Notes: a model not told the origin generated them from the sequence alone. A stretch of DNA of 64,000 nt from Rhodocyclaceae bacterium (GCA_024709955.1 JANJVS010000033.1:1-64000), one strand, 5' to 3'. Shown: positions 9,701-21,262, counted from the first letter of the stretch. Numbers and translations are program-made.

Positions 9701-10606
9701 ATGAAGAAGATTGCTTTGGCTGTGATGGGTGTGTTCGTCGCTGGTGGCGCCTACGCCGGTGCTCCCGACTGGAGCAAGGTGACCGAACGCAAGGTCAAGC
9801 TGTTCTATCCGGGCCAGGCCGGCCTGGAATGGGTCATGAACAAGGCCGACCACTCGGCCGTGCCCGACATCGTCGAGAAGAAGCGCGCCTGCTCGAAGTG
9901 CCACGAGGGCGACGCCAACGAGATCGGCGACAAGATCGTCGCCGGCAAGCCGGTCGGCAGCTCGAAGAGCGTGCTGGAGCCGAAGCCGCCCGCGGGCAAG
10001 GTCGGCTGGATTCCCGCCACCTTCAAGGCCGCCCATGACGGTGAGAAGATCTACTTCCGCTTCGAATGGGTGCCGCCGAAGAACGGCGACGTCAAGATGG
10101 ACAAGAAGAACGAGGTCAAGCTGACCATGATGTTCGACGGCGGCGGCACGGTCGAGCAGGCCGATCTCAACGGCTGCTGGGGTACCTGCCACAACGACCT
10201 GCGCTCGATGAAGGACGGCAAGGACGACAAGAAGACCAAGTACATCAAGGGCGCCAGCCTCGACGGCGGCAAGTTCATGGACCTGATGCAGTTCCGCAGC
10301 GGCAAGGGCGAGAAGCCGGTGGACGGCTACATCACCGACAAGCGCTACATGGAAGGCGGCAAGGGCCTGGTCAAGGCCGAGGGCGTCAAGGAAGGCAACA
10401 AGTGGGTCGTCACCTTCGAGCGCACGCTGGCCGGCGGCGGCAAGGGCGACCACGCGATCACGCCCGACAAGGTCTACAGCTTCGGCTTCGCCATCCACGA
10501 GGACTACACCGAGGCGCGCTACCACTACGTGTCGCTCAACTACCAGTTCGGTCTCGATAAGACGGTCGAGGGCGTGAAGTACTACTACAACGTCACCAAG
10601 CAGTAA
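9701..10606 (+). CDS. Periplasmic heme-binding protein of ethylbenzene dehydrogenase-related type
   Basis: Signal peptide, CSKCH plus CWGTCH, EBDH-like C-terminal domain. Confidence 0.65.
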   Translation: MKKIALAVMGVFVAGGAYAGAPDWSKVTERKVKLFYPGQAGLEWVMNKADHSAVPDIVEKKRACSKCHEGDANEIGDKIVAGKPVGSSKSVLEPKPPAGKVGWIPATFKAAHDGEKIYFRFEWVPPKNGDVKMDKKNEVKLTMMFDGGGTVEQADLNGCWGTCHNDLRSMKDGKDDKKTKYIKGASLDGGKFMDLMQFRSGKGEKPVDGYITDKRYMEGGKGLVKAEGVKEGNKWVVTFERTLAGGGKGDHAITPDKVYSFGFAIHEDYTEARYHYVSLNYQFGLDKTVEGVKYYYNVTKQ

Positions 10607-10654
10607 TCAGGGGATGCAGCACCGGCTTTTGTTCAACAACAGGAGGAGACAACG

Positions 10655-11233
10655 ATGAAGCACAGATGGAGTGGATGGGCCCTGGTCGCAGGCACCCTGG
10701 CATTCTCGGCCACGGCGTCCGCCGCGCCGCCGACGGCCGAAATGCTTTCCAACGCCTGCGCCGGCTGTCACGGCACCAACGGCGGCAGCGCCGGCCCGAG
10801 CATGCCCAGCCTGGCCAGCCAGTCGAAGACGGCGATCGTCGACGCCATGAAGAAGTTCAAGAGCGGCGAGCGTCCCTCGACCATCATGGGCCGCCTCGCC
10901 AAGGGCTACAGCGACGCCGACTTCGAGGCGATGGGCAACTTCTTCTCCAAGCAGAAGTTCCACGCCACCAGCCAGGTCGTCGACAAGACCAAGGCCGCCA
11001 AGGGCGCCGAACTGCAGGAAGCCAACTGCTCGCGCTGCCACCTGGACGACGGCAAGGACGGCAAGGACGACACGCCGGTGATGGCCAGCCAGTGGCTGCC
11101 CTATCTGCAGATGCAGATGGAGCTCTACCAGTCCGGCAAGCGCAAGATGCCCGAGAAGATGGCCGAGAAGGTCAAGCCGCTGTCCAGGGAAGACCTGGAA
11201 GCGCTGCTCCATTTCTACGCCAGCGTCAAATAA
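10655..11233 (+). CDS. Diheme c-type cytochrome (FccA-like)
   Basis: CAGCH and CSRCH motifs; next to flavoprotein gene. Confidence 0.8.
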   Translation: MKHRWSGWALVAGTLAFSATASAAPPTAEMLSNACAGCHGTNGGSAGPSMPSLASQSKTAIVDAMKKFKSGERPSTIMGRLAKGYSDADFEAMGNFFSKQKFHATSQVVDKTKAAKGAELQEANCSRCHLDDGKDGKDDTPVMASQWLPYLQMQMELYQSGKRKMPEKMAEKVKPLSREDLEALLHFYASVK

Positions 11234-11248
11234 GGGGGGAACGAAAAC

Positions 11249-12547
11249 ATGACATTGGATCGCAGAAACTTCATCAAGCTGTTGGGCGGCGCATCGAGCC
11301 TGGCCCTCGCCGGTTGCGCCAGCCAGGGCGGCCCGGCGGTGAGCGCCGGCTCCGCCAACGAGATCATGGCCAAGACCGGCCGTCGCGTCGTGGTGATCGG
11401 CGGCGGCTACGGCGGCACCATCGCCGCCAAGTACATCCGCATGATGGACAAGAGCATCGAGGTGGTGCTGATCGAGCGTAACGATCATTTCGTTTCCTGC
11501 CCGTTCTCCAACCTCTACCTGGGCGGCATCCTCAAGGACCTGTCGCCGCTGACCATCAAGTACGACAAGCTGGCCGCCAACCACGGCATCAAGGTGCTGC
11601 AGGCCGAGGTCACCGCCATCGACGCCGCCGCGCACACCGTGGTGACCTCGAAGGGCACGCTCAAGTACGACCGCCTGGTGGTCTCCCCCGGCGTCGACTT
11701 CCGCCGCGAGGAAGTCAAGGGCTACGACAAGGCCGCCGAGGAAATCATGCCGCACGCCTGGAAGGCCGGTCCGCAGACCGTGCTGCTGCGCAAGCAGCTC
11801 GAGGCGATGAAGGATGGCGGCACCGTCGTGATGTCCGCGCCGCTCGCGCCCTTCCGCTGCCCGCCCGGCCCCTACGAGCGCGCCAGCATGATCGCCTACT
11901 ACCTCAAGCAGCACAAGCCGAAGTCCAAGCTGATCCTGCTCGACGCCAACCCCTCGATCGTCTCCAAGGGTCCGTTGTTCACCAAGGGCTGGAAAAAGCA
12001 CTACGACGGCATGATCGAATATCGCGGCGCCAAGAAGGTCACCGAGGTGGACGTCAAGAACAAGACCGTCATCATCGAGGGCATCGAGGACGTCAAGGGC
12101 GACGTGGTCAACCTGATCCCGCCCCAGCGCGCCGGCGACATCGCCGTCGCCGCCGGCCTGGTGGGCGACGACAAGCGCTGGTGCCCGGTGAATGCCGACA
12201 CCTTCGAGTCCACCAAGCACAAGGACATCCATGTCATCGGCGACGCCTCGATCGCCGGCGCCATGCCGAAGTCCGGCTACTCGGCCAACTCGGAAGCCAA
12301 AGTCTGCGCCACCAACATCGTCAATGCGCTGAACGGCAAGGAGATCGTCGGCCTTTCCGGCATCAACACCTGCTACAGCTACATCACCGACAAGGAAGCG
12401 ATCAGCGTGGCGGCGGTGTATGCGGTCAAGGACGGCAAGATCATCGCCGTGCCGAACTCGGGCGGCGTCTCGCCGGACCTGAACGAGGCCGAGGCGATCT
12501 ACGCCAAGAGCTGGCTCAACAACATCCTCACCGAGATGTCGAGCTGA
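11249..12547 (+). CDS. Flavocytochrome c sulfide dehydrogenase-like flavoprotein, Tat/lipobox signal
   Basis: DRRNFIKLLGGASSLALAGC, VVIGGGYGGTIAAKY, HFVSCPFSN; close paralog of 6559-7890. Confidence 0.85.
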   Translation: MTLDRRNFIKLLGGASSLALAGCASQGGPAVSAGSANEIMAKTGRRVVVIGGGYGGTIAAKYIRMMDKSIEVVLIERNDHFVSCPFSNLYLGGILKDLSPLTIKYDKLAANHGIKVLQAEVTAIDAAAHTVVTSKGTLKYDRLVVSPGVDFRREEVKGYDKAAEEIMPHAWKAGPQTVLLRKQLEAMKDGGTVVMSAPLAPFRCPPGPYERASMIAYYLKQHKPKSKLILLDANPSIVSKGPLFTKGWKKHYDGMIEYRGAKKVTEVDVKNKTVIIEGIEDVKGDVVNLIPPQRAGDIAVAAGLVGDDKRWCPVNADTFESTKHKDIHVIGDASIAGAMPKSGYSANSEAKVCATNIVNALNGKEIVGLSGINTCYSYITDKEAISVAAVYAVKDGKIIAVPNSGGVSPDLNEAEAIYAKSWLNNILTEMSS

Positions 12548-12563
12548 GCGGCAACGCGACAGC

Positions 12564-12597
12564 AAAAACAAACCCCGCCGCGGCGGGGTTTGTTTTT
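12564..12597. terminator. Bidirectional intrinsic terminator
   Basis: aaaaacaaaccccgccg/cggcggggtttgttttt perfect dyad between convergent genes. Confidence 0.85.
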
Positions 12598-12611
12598 TTG
12601 GATGCCCGCGA

Positions 12612-12636
12612 AAAAGTCGGCGCTGGCGGGACGGTG
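12612..12636 (+). repeat. Dispersed 25-bp repeat unit (AAAAGTCGGCGCTGGCGGGACGGTG)
   Basis: Consensus-like copy. Confidence 0.85.
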
Positions 12637-12643
12637 CGCCCGG

Positions 12644-13264
12644 CTATTGCAGACCGCCGATATAGACCGACACCGCCCTGGTCTCCAGCTCGGTGAGCTT
12701 GGAGGCGATCGAGTGCATGATCGCGTTGTCGTTGGTGCGCTCGCGCTTGTTGAATTCCTTCAGCTGGGTCTCGACGTAGGCGGGATGCTGGCCGGCCAGG
12801 CGCGGCAGCTGTTCCGTGCCATAGCCCTTGGGGCCGTGGCAGGAAGCGCAGGCCGCCACGCCGGAATAGCTGTTGCCGCGATGGAAGATGAACTTGCCGA
12901 CCGCCGCGAGATCGGCGTCCCCCGGCTGGCGCGCGCCCGCCTTCTTGCTGGCGAAGAATGCGGCGAGGGCCGCGATGTCGTCGTCCTGCAGATCCTTGGC
13001 CATGTCGCTCATGGTGTCGCTCTTGCGGCGGCCATCGCGGAAATCCTTGAGCTGCTTCTGCAGGTAGTCCGGATGCTGGGCCGCCAGGCGCGGATAGACG
13101 GCGCTGGCGCTTTCGCCTTCCGGACCATGGCATAGCGCGCAGCGGCCGGTGATGATCTCCTGCACGTGCTTGGGCAGCGGCGCCGGCTTGGCGGATTGGG
13201 CCATCGCCGCGGCGGACACGCCGGCCAGCAACACGGCCAGGGAAAGCTTGAACATTCTGCGCAT
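12644..13264 (-). CDS. Cytochrome c4-like diheme cytochrome
   Basis: CALCH and CASCH motifs, signal peptide. Confidence 0.85.
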   Translation of the reverse strand: MRRMFKLSLAVLLAGVSAAAMAQSAKPAPLPKHVQEIITGRCALCHGPEGESASAVYPRLAAQHPDYLQKQLKDFRDGRRKSDTMSDMAKDLQDDDIAALAAFFASKKAGARQPGDADLAAVGKFIFHRGNSYSGVAACASCHGPKGYGTEQLPRLAGQHPAYVETQLKEFNKRERTNDNAIMHSIASKLTELETRAVSVYIGGLQ

Positions 13265-13285
13265 GATGATTCTCCTTCGAAAAAT

Positions 13286-13747
13286 TCAGCCCTTGCCGGT
13301 GCTGCCGAAGCCGCCGTCGCCGCGCTGGCTTTCCGCGAATTGCTCGACCACGTTGAAGGCGACCTGCAGCACGGGCACCACGACGAGCTGGGCGATGCGG
13401 TCGAGCGGATTGAGCAGGAACACCTCGTGGCCGCGGTTCCACAGCGAGACGAAGATCTCGCCCTGATAGTCGGAATCGATCAGCCCGACCAGGTTGCCGA
13501 GCACGATGCCGTGCTTGTGGCCGAGACCGGAGCGCGGCAGGATCATCGCCGCCATGCCCGGGTCGGCCAGGTGCAGGGCGATGCCGGCCGGCACCAGCAT
13601 GGTTTCGCCGGGATGCAGGCGCACCGGCGCCTCGATGCAGGCGCGCAGGTCCATGCCGGCGGCGCCGGGGGTGGCATAGTGGGGAGCGCACTCGCCGTCG
13701 CCGTTCCTCAGGCGCGGATCAAGGATGCGCACGTCGATCTTGTACAT
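13286..13747 (-). CDS. dut: dUTP diphosphatase
   Basis: [47 protein letters not shown] motifs. Confidence 0.95.
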   Translation of the reverse strand: MYKIDVRILDPRLRNGDGECAPHYATPGAAGMDLRACIEAPVRLHPGETMLVPAGIALHLADPGMAAMILPRSGLGHKHGIVLGNLVGLIDSDYQGEIFVSLWNRGHEVFLLNPLDRIAQLVVVPVLQVAFNVVEQFAESQRGDGGFGSTGKG

Positions 13748-13750
13748 GGC

Positions 13751-14947
13751 TTAACTCCGGTTCATGTCCGCGATGTGGCGCACGATGGCGCGCGCCAGCG
13801 TCAGCTTGTCGCCCGGCGGCAGCGGATGCGCGCCGGCGGCGTCGAACAGCGTCACGCGGTTGGTGTCGCCGCCCATGCCGTCTTGCACCAGATTGCCCAC
13901 CACCAGCGGCAGCTTCTTCGCGCGGCGCTTGTCTTCGGCGTAGGCCGCGAGGTCGCGGCTCTCGGCGGCGAAGCCGACACAGAACGGCGCGTCGGGCCGC
14001 GCCGCCACTTCGGCGAGGATGTCCGGATTGGGCACGAGCTCCAGCGTCAGCCGGCCGTCGGGCAACTCGCTCTTCTTGATCTTGTGCGCCGCCGGCGCGG
14101 CGGGGCGGAAGTCGGCCACCGCCGCGACGGCGATGAAGATGTCGGTGCGCGGCAAGGCGGCGAGCACTGCCGCGCGCATGTCCAGCGCCCCCTCGACGTC
14201 GATGCGCGCGACACCGTTCGGCGTTGCCAGGGCAACGGGACCGGCGACCAGGGTCACATCCGCGCCCGCTTCGGCGCAGGCGCGCGCGAGGGCGAAGCCC
14301 ATCTTGCCCGAACTGATATTGGTCAGCCCGCGCACCGGGTCGAGGGCTTCGTAGGTCGGCCCCGCAGTCAGCAGCACCCGCTTGCCCGCGAGCAGCCTGG
14401 GCGCGAAGAAGGCAGCGAGCGAGGCGAAGATTTCTCCGGCCTCCAGCATGCGCCCTTCCCCCACCTCGCCGCAGGCCTGCGCGCCGCTGGCCGGACCGAG
14501 GATTTCCACGCCGTCGTCGCGCAGCTGGACGACATTGCGCCGCGTCGCCGCGTTCTCCCACATCTGGCGGTTCATCGCCGGGGCGACCAGCAGCGGGCAA
14601 GCACGGGCCAGGCAGAGGGTGGCCAGCAGGTCGTCGGCGAGGCCATGGGCGAGCTTGGCGATGAAATCCGCCGTCGCCGGCGCCACCACCACCGCGTCGG
14701 CGCCGCGCGTGAGATCGATGTGCGCCATGCCGTTGGCCTGGGAGGCATCCCACAGCGAGGCATGCACCGGCCGGCCGGTGAGCGCCTGGAATGTCACCGG
14801 GGCGACGAAGCGCGCGCCCGCCTCGGTCAGCACGACATCGACGCAGGCGCCCGCCTTGACCAGCAGGCGCGCGAGCTCGCAGGCCTTGTAGGCCGCGACG
14901 CCGCCGCTGACGCCCAGCACGATGCGCTTGTCCTGCAGTTCGCTCAT
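13751..14947 (-). CDS. coaBC: Bifunctional phosphopantothenoylcysteine decarboxylase/synthetase
   Basis: ALGVSGGVAAYKA-like start, PAMNRQMW, TAGPTYEALDPVRGLTNISSGKMG. Confidence 0.95.
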   Translation of the reverse strand: MSELQDKRIVLGVSGGVAAYKACELARLLVKAGACVDVVLTEAGARFVAPVTFQALTGRPVHASLWDASQANGMAHIDLTRGADAVVVAPATADFIAKLAHGLADDLLATLCLARACPLLVAPAMNRQMWENAATRRNVVQLRDDGVEILGPASGAQACGEVGEGRMLEAGEIFASLAAFFAPRLLAGKRVLLTAGPTYEALDPVRGLTNISSGKMGFALARACAEAGADVTLVAGPVALATPNGVARIDVEGALDMRAAVLAALPRTDIFIAVAAVADFRPAAPAAHKIKKSELPDGRLTLELVPNPDILAEVAARPDAPFCVGFAAESRDLAAYAEDKRRAKKLPLVVGNLVQDGMGGDTNRVTLFDAAGAHPLPPGDKLTLARAIVRHIADMNRS

Positions 14948-14996
14948 GACATATAGAATAGGGCCGTCCCTGTGGAATTGGCGGAGATTCTAACCC

Positions 14997-15677
14997 ATGG
15001 CCATCACCGACTGGCCCGACGACCAGCGCCCGCGCGAGCGGCTTCTCGCCCTCGGCCCGGCGGCGCTCGCCGACGCCGAACTGCTGGCGATCTTCCTGCG
15101 CGTCGGCGTCAAGGGCCAAAGCGCGGTGGATTTGGCGCGCGCCCTGCTGGCCCATTTCGACCACAGTATCGCGCGCCTCGCGGCGGCGACGCCCCAGGAG
15201 CTGACGCGGGTCAATGGCATCGGCCCGGCCAAGGCCGCCCAGCTCGCCGCCACGCTGGAACTCGCCCGGCGCGGTCTGCGCGAGGGGCTGCGCGAGCGTG
15301 CGAGCTTCGGCACTCCCGGCGCGGTGCGCGACTGGCTGCGCCTCAGGCTCGCCGGCCTGCCCCATGAAGTCTTCATCGCTCTCTGGCTCGACGCCCAGAA
15401 TCGCCTGATCGCCGAGGAGGAGCTGTTCCGCGGCACCCTGACCCAGACCAGCGTATACCCGCGCGAAGTGGTCAAGCATGCCCTCGCCCACAACGCCGCC
15501 GCCGTGATCCTCGCCCACAACCACCCATCCGGCCTGGCCGAGCCCTCGCATGCCGACACCCTCCTGACCCAGGCCCTCAAGCAGGCGCTGGCGCTCGTCG
15601 AAGTACGCCTGCTCGACCACTTCATCGTCGCCGGCAATGCCCCGCCGCTGTCCTTCGCCGAGCGGGGCATCCTCTGA
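14997..15677 (+). CDS. radC: RadC/JAB-domain DNA repair protein
   Basis: [23 protein letters not shown] and AHNHPSG motifs. Confidence 0.95.
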   Translation: MAITDWPDDQRPRERLLALGPAALADAELLAIFLRVGVKGQSAVDLARALLAHFDHSIARLAAATPQELTRVNGIGPAKAAQLAATLELARRGLREGLRERASFGTPGAVRDWLRLRLAGLPHEVFIALWLDAQNRLIAEEELFRGTLTQTSVYPREVVKHALAHNAAAVILAHNHPSGLAEPSHADTLLTQALKQALALVEVRLLDHFIVAGNAPPLSFAERGIL

Positions 15678-15729
15678 GCGGAGCGGGGCGCCGGTTATAA
15701 TCGCGCCCCTTTCAATCCTGCCTTCCACC

Positions 15730-16107
15730 ATGAACCGGCGTTCAGAAGACCAGCGCAAATTCACGCGCTACCCCATGCAGTGGAAGATCGCCATCGTCTT
15801 CGACGGAGAGGAACACCGCCCGACCTTCCACGGCGTCACCAATGAAATCAGCCAGGAAGGCCTCTCGCTGCTGACCGACTACAATCTGTTCACCGAGGAT
15901 CCGGTCACCCTGCTGCTGGCCATCCCCCCGAAGAACTCCGCCCAGCGCAACAAAATCGTGGAGATTCGCGCCCGCATGATTTACACGGTGCATTCGGCCG
16001 GGCACGACCGCTTCCGCATCGGGGTACACTTCGAGCGCTTCAAGGGCAGCGGGCGCAAGTTGCTCGAAACCAACCTCAAGGAGCGCGCCATCGTGGTGAC
16101 CTCCTGA
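15730..16107 (+). CDS. PilZ domain protein
   Basis: RRSEDQRKFTRYPMQW and PilZ-like fold sequence. Confidence 0.7.
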   Translation: MNRRSEDQRKFTRYPMQWKIAIVFDGEEHRPTFHGVTNEISQEGLSLLTDYNLFTEDPVTLLLAIPPKNSAQRNKIVEIRARMIYTVHSAGHDRFRIGVHFERFKGSGRKLLETNLKERAIVVTS

Positions 16108-16136
16108 CGGCGCCCCGAAAAAACCAGTAAAAACGC

Positions 16137-16166
16137 TTGCTTGCAGCCCATTTACTCGGGTAGAAT
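16137..16166 (+). promoter_or_regulatory. Sigma70-like promoter of rpmB-rpmG
   Basis: TTGCTT-N18-TAGAAT upstream of rpmB. Confidence 0.55.
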
Positions 16167-16259
16167 GCGCGGCTTTTAGTTCCGGCCAAAGCCAGCTTCC
16201 GCAGGCATTAGCCCTTCTCAGACATAACGTTTTCCGTAACGGATCAACTGGAGTTCACC

Positions 16260-16496
16260 ATGTCCCGCGTCTGCCAAGTGACGGGCAAGGCCCCGATGGT
16301 CGGGAACCACGTTTCCCACGCCAACAACAAGACCAAGCGTCGCTATCTGCCCAACCTGCATTCCCGCAAGTTCTGGGTCGAAACCGAAAACCGCTGGGTG
16401 CGCCTGCGCGTTTCCAACGCCGGCCTGCGCACCATCGACAAGAAAGGCATCGACGTCGTTCTCGCCGAATTGCGCGAACGCGGCGAAGCCGTTTAA
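16260..16496 (+). CDS. rpmB: 50S ribosomal protein L28
   Basis: [33 protein letters not shown]. Confidence 0.97.
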   Translation: MSRVCQVTGKAPMVGNHVSHANNKTKRRYLPNLHSRKFWVETENRWVRLRVSNAGLRTIDKKGIDVVLAELRERGEAV

Positions 16497-16513
16497 CCTG
16501 GAGATAAGCAATC

Positions 16514-16684
16514 ATGGCAGCCAAAGGCGGACGTGAAAAGATCAAGCTCGAATCCACCGCGGGTACCGGGCACTTCTACACCACCAGCAAAAACAAGCGC
16601 ACCACGCCCGAGAAGCTGGAATTCATGAAGTACGACCCGAAGGCACGCAAGCACGTGCTGTACAAGGAAATCAAGCTCAAGTAA
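16514..16684 (+). CDS. rpmG: 50S ribosomal protein L33
   Basis: [56 protein letters not shown]; too short for the supplied ORF track. Confidence 0.96.
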   Translation: MAAKGGREKIKLESTAGTGHFYTTSKNKRTTPEKLEFMKYDPKARKHVLYKEIKLK

Positions 16685-16721
16685 CCCCGTTTCTTCTCGG
16701 ACCGCGACGAGGAAACGCAAG

Positions 16722-16756
16722 ATGCCAGCACGCCAACGCCTGCTGGCATTTTTTTT
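16722..16756 (+). terminator. Intrinsic terminator of rpmBG
   Basis: atgccagca-N10-tgctggcat followed by T8. Confidence 0.85.
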
Positions 16757-16775
16757 CGGGACGCCAAACGAGTCG

Positions 16776-18233
16776 GTGGCGCGGCGCTTCTTCGTCCGCG
16801 CCTTCTCCCTCTTCATCATCTTCGCCGCCCTGCTCACCCTCGTGCTGGTGGGCGAAACCCTCTGGCTGGCGCGCAACAACCTGCAGAAGGAACTGGCGAT
16901 CTACCAGCGCACCTTCGAGAAATCCCTGGCCACCGCCCTCTGGGCCATGGACCGGGAAAAGCTCGACTCCATCGTGCGCGGCATCGTCGAAATCCCCGAC
17001 ATCAAGGGCGTGCGGATTCTCGACCCGAGCAGCGGCATCCCGATCATCGAGTCGGGCAGCTTCCTCGACAAGCTCGGCGGCAACCATCTCGACCTGGTGC
17101 ACCGCTTCTCGGTGATCCACGACGAGGGCTTCGGCAAGGAGCATGTCGCCACCGCCGAATTCCACTCCTCGATCAACCAGATACTCCTGCGCACCCAAGG
17201 GCAGATCCTGCTGATCGTCATCCTCGCCAGCCTGAAAACGGTCGCCTTCTGGATCATTTTCATGTATGTCGGCAGGCGCCTGCTGGACAAGCCGCTCAGC
17301 GAAATGACCGCCGCCATCGCCGCCACCAGCCAGCCACACCGGCTCGATCTCAGCCCCGCGACCGAACAGGCGATTGCCGGCACGGAGCTGGCGGCGCTGC
17401 GCAAGGCCCACGACAAGCTGGCGGACCAGATCGTCGACGCCCAGGCCGCGCTGGTGCGCATCAACGCGGAACTGGAACAGCGTGTCGCCGACCGCACCGC
17501 CGCGCTCGACGCCAAGCGCCAGGAGGCGGAGCAACTCGCCCAGGCCAAGACCCGCTTTCTCGCCGCGGCAAGCCACGACCTGCGCCAGCCGCTCTATGCG
17601 ATGCTGCTATTCGCCGACGACCTGCGCCGCAGCCACCTCGATCCCGATCAGGAAAGAACCCTTGAGCGCCTGAGCAAGCTGATTCAGTCCATGACCATCC
17701 AGCTGCAGCAACTGCTCGAACTGTCGCGCCTCGACATGCTGGAAACCCAGCCGCAACTCGCCGACCTCGGCACCGCCGACCTGTTCATGGAGCTAGCCAG
17801 CATCCACGGCCCCAAGGCGCGACACAACGGCACTCGTTTGGTCTTCCATCCCGGTCCATGGACGATCCGCAGCGATGCCCAACTTGCCATGCGCCTGCTG
17901 GGCAACCTCATCGACAACGCCCTCAAATTCACGCCGGGCGGCACGGTACTTGTCTGCGCCCGCCACCGGCGCGACGGCGTCCTCATCCAGGTGCGCGACA
18001 ACGGCCCGGGCATCCCCGCCAAGGACCGGCTGGCGGTATTCCAGGAGTTCTATCAGGTCAAGAACGAGAACCGCAATCCGGATGCCGGATTGGGACTGGG
18101 CCTCGCCATCGTGCAACGCATCGCCCGCTCCCTCGGCAGCGCGGTCACGCTCAGGACCGCGGAGGGGAAGGGAACGGTCTTTTCCCTGCGCCTCCCGATC
18201 CCGCGGGAACCCAGCACACCCGGCGACGCCTGA
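16776..18233 (+). CDS. Sensor histidine kinase
   Basis: HisKA (AAASHDLRQPLYAMLLF) and HATPase motifs; GTG start at 16776 preferred because the upstream ATG at 16722 lies in a terminator. Confidence 0.8.
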   Translation: MARRFFVRAFSLFIIFAALLTLVLVGETLWLARNNLQKELAIYQRTFEKSLATALWAMDREKLDSIVRGIVEIPDIKGVRILDPSSGIPIIESGSFLDKLGGNHLDLVHRFSVIHDEGFGKEHVATAEFHSSINQILLRTQGQILLIVILASLKTVAFWIIFMYVGRRLLDKPLSEMTAAIAATSQPHRLDLSPATEQAIAGTELAALRKAHDKLADQIVDAQAALVRINAELEQRVADRTAALDAKRQEAEQLAQAKTRFLAAASHDLRQPLYAMLLFADDLRRSHLDPDQERTLERLSKLIQSMTIQLQQLLELSRLDMLETQPQLADLGTADLFMELASIHGPKARHNGTRLVFHPGPWTIRSDAQLAMRLLGNLIDNALKFTPGGTVLVCARHRRDGVLIQVRDNGPGIPAKDRLAVFQEFYQVKNENRNPDAGLGLGLAIVQRIARSLGSAVTLRTAEGKGTVFSLRLPIPREPSTPGDA

Positions 18234-18259
18234 GGCAAGGCCCGGCTGCGTCCGCGCCC

Positions 18260-19285
18260 TCAATCGATGCCGCGCTCCGGATTGGTGTCGCAGGCACGCT
18301 TGTGCCACATCCCGCCCTCAAGCAAGCAGGTGGCGATCGCGTCGTCAAGCAGCTGGTCGCTCTTCGTGGTTTCCGCAGGGCGAATAGGCTGCTTGAAGGC
18401 GTTCAGGTGGAAACCGGCATGCATCTTGAGGTTGCCCTCCGGCAGCCATTCGCGGTAGGCACTGGCGAAGAACCCGTCGCGCTCCCGGGCGACGATGGCA
18501 TTCGCCTCCCCGACCACCTGCTTGCCGAGGGAGGACTTGGAACAGGCCAGGTAGTTCAGCGTGTAGCTGCCATTGCCGGCGACCGGCAGGAACTCGTACA
18601 GGTTCTGCTGGCCGGTATGACGCAAGGTGAGCTCCAGCTCGATCGGATAAAGGAAGGCGGCATCGACCCGCCCTTTTTCCAGCAGGCCCAGCTTGGCCTC
18701 CACCGGCCGCGTCGAAGACAGGACGACGAGGTGATTGCTTTTTCTCGCCTTCTCGGCGAGACCATCGAGTTCGGTGCCATAGGAGCGCCCACTTTGCACC
18801 GCGAGATGGCTACCGGCATCGATCATCGCATCGACCCGCAGCTCGCCGTCGGAATTGATATGCCGCTCCAGAGCACCCAGGCGCTGCCTGAGCACCACCG
18901 CGCCGTTCGAATACTGCGCATGCAGCGGATCGGCGAATTCCATGAACTGCTCGCGCTCGGGCGTGCGCAGGAAGGCGGGATTGCAGATGTTCGGCTTGGT
19001 CTTGATGTCCGCCACGATGCGCTGGACATTGGCCAGCTTCAGGCGATGACGGTAATTCGAAAGTCCCGCGATCAAACGCCAGCGAATCCTGTCGGTATAC
19101 CCCTTGCCGCGCAGGCTGCCGGTGGCGATCTGAACTGGAGGAAGATCGATCAGATACCACTCGATAATGGGCGCCGGCGAAGACGCTTCCGCGCCGTGCG
19201 CCACCCCCGCCATGGCGGAAACCAGCGCGCCCCAAACGCACGCGGCCGCGACACGTCCTCTCGGACTCTTCAGACGCCTTGCCAT
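18260..19285 (-). CDS. Periplasmic substrate-binding-like protein (TIGR02285-type)
   Basis: Signal peptide; solute-binding-like sequence. Confidence 0.6.
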   Translation of the reverse strand: MARRLKSPRGRVAAACVWGALVSAMAGVAHGAEASSPAPIIEWYLIDLPPVQIATGSLRGKGYTDRIRWRLIAGLSNYRHRLKLANVQRIVADIKTKPNICNPAFLRTPEREQFMEFADPLHAQYSNGAVVLRQRLGALERHINSDGELRVDAMIDAGSHLAVQSGRSYGTELDGLAEKARKSNHLVVLSSTRPVEAKLGLLEKGRVDAAFLYPIELELTLRHTGQQNLYEFLPVAGNGSYTLNYLACSKSSLGKQVVGEANAIVARERDGFFASAYREWLPEGNLKMHAGFHLNAFKQPIRPAETTKSDQLLDDAIATCLLEGGMWHKRACDTNPERGID

Positions 19286-19734
19286 GCCTCCTCCTTTATT
19301 CGTCTTGTTCTGCCGCCGGCTACTATGCCATAAACCACCCGCAAAAACATAGCCGAAAGCCATAGGCGCAAACCGGCACGGTAGTGCTAGCCAGTGCGCA
19401 GCAGGAAGAGAAAGGAAAAAAAAGAAGCGGTGCGGATTGCCATTAAAAGCCCGGCCATTTGAGCCTGAGGGAAGGAATCCCAACTGGCGCGGACACTGGA
19501 GGAGGTCATCAAGAAAATACCAAGATCAGGGGGGACAAGGTACTCTTGCTGTGGCAACCCTTTGCGATGCACCGCTTCTTGCCTTCTATATATCAAGAGC
19601 CGTGCCAGGCCAGCAGCTTCCAACATATTCCTTTGGTAACAACAAACTAGCGAACAGGCATGCCATCCAACCACCTGACAAATGCCACACATCAATGACA
19701 AATTGTCATCATCGCCATATTTAACGCCAAAATG

Positions 19735-21129
<1,395 letters not shown>

Positions 21130-21130
21130 T

Positions 21131-21151
21131 TCTGTCAGAAAGACTGACAGA
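21131..21151. promoter_or_regulatory. Putative enhancer site for adjacent sigma54 activator
   Basis: Perfect inverted repeat TCTGTCAG-AAAGA-CTGACAGA. Confidence 0.55.
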
Positions 21152-21199
21152 GAAGTGTCACATCAGTCAGTAAACAATGCAAGCGAGCCCGCCAACGCA

Positions 21200-21216
21200 T
21201 TGGAGCGGATATTGCT
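21200..21216 (+). promoter_or_regulatory. Sigma54 -24/-12 promoter
   Basis: TTGGAGCGGATATTGCT; GG and GC 12 bp apart, ~47 bp before ATG. Confidence 0.6.
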
Positions 21217-21262
21217 TTAGAGTATTCTAATATTCCCCTCCCCCAGCCCCAGAGAGAACGAC

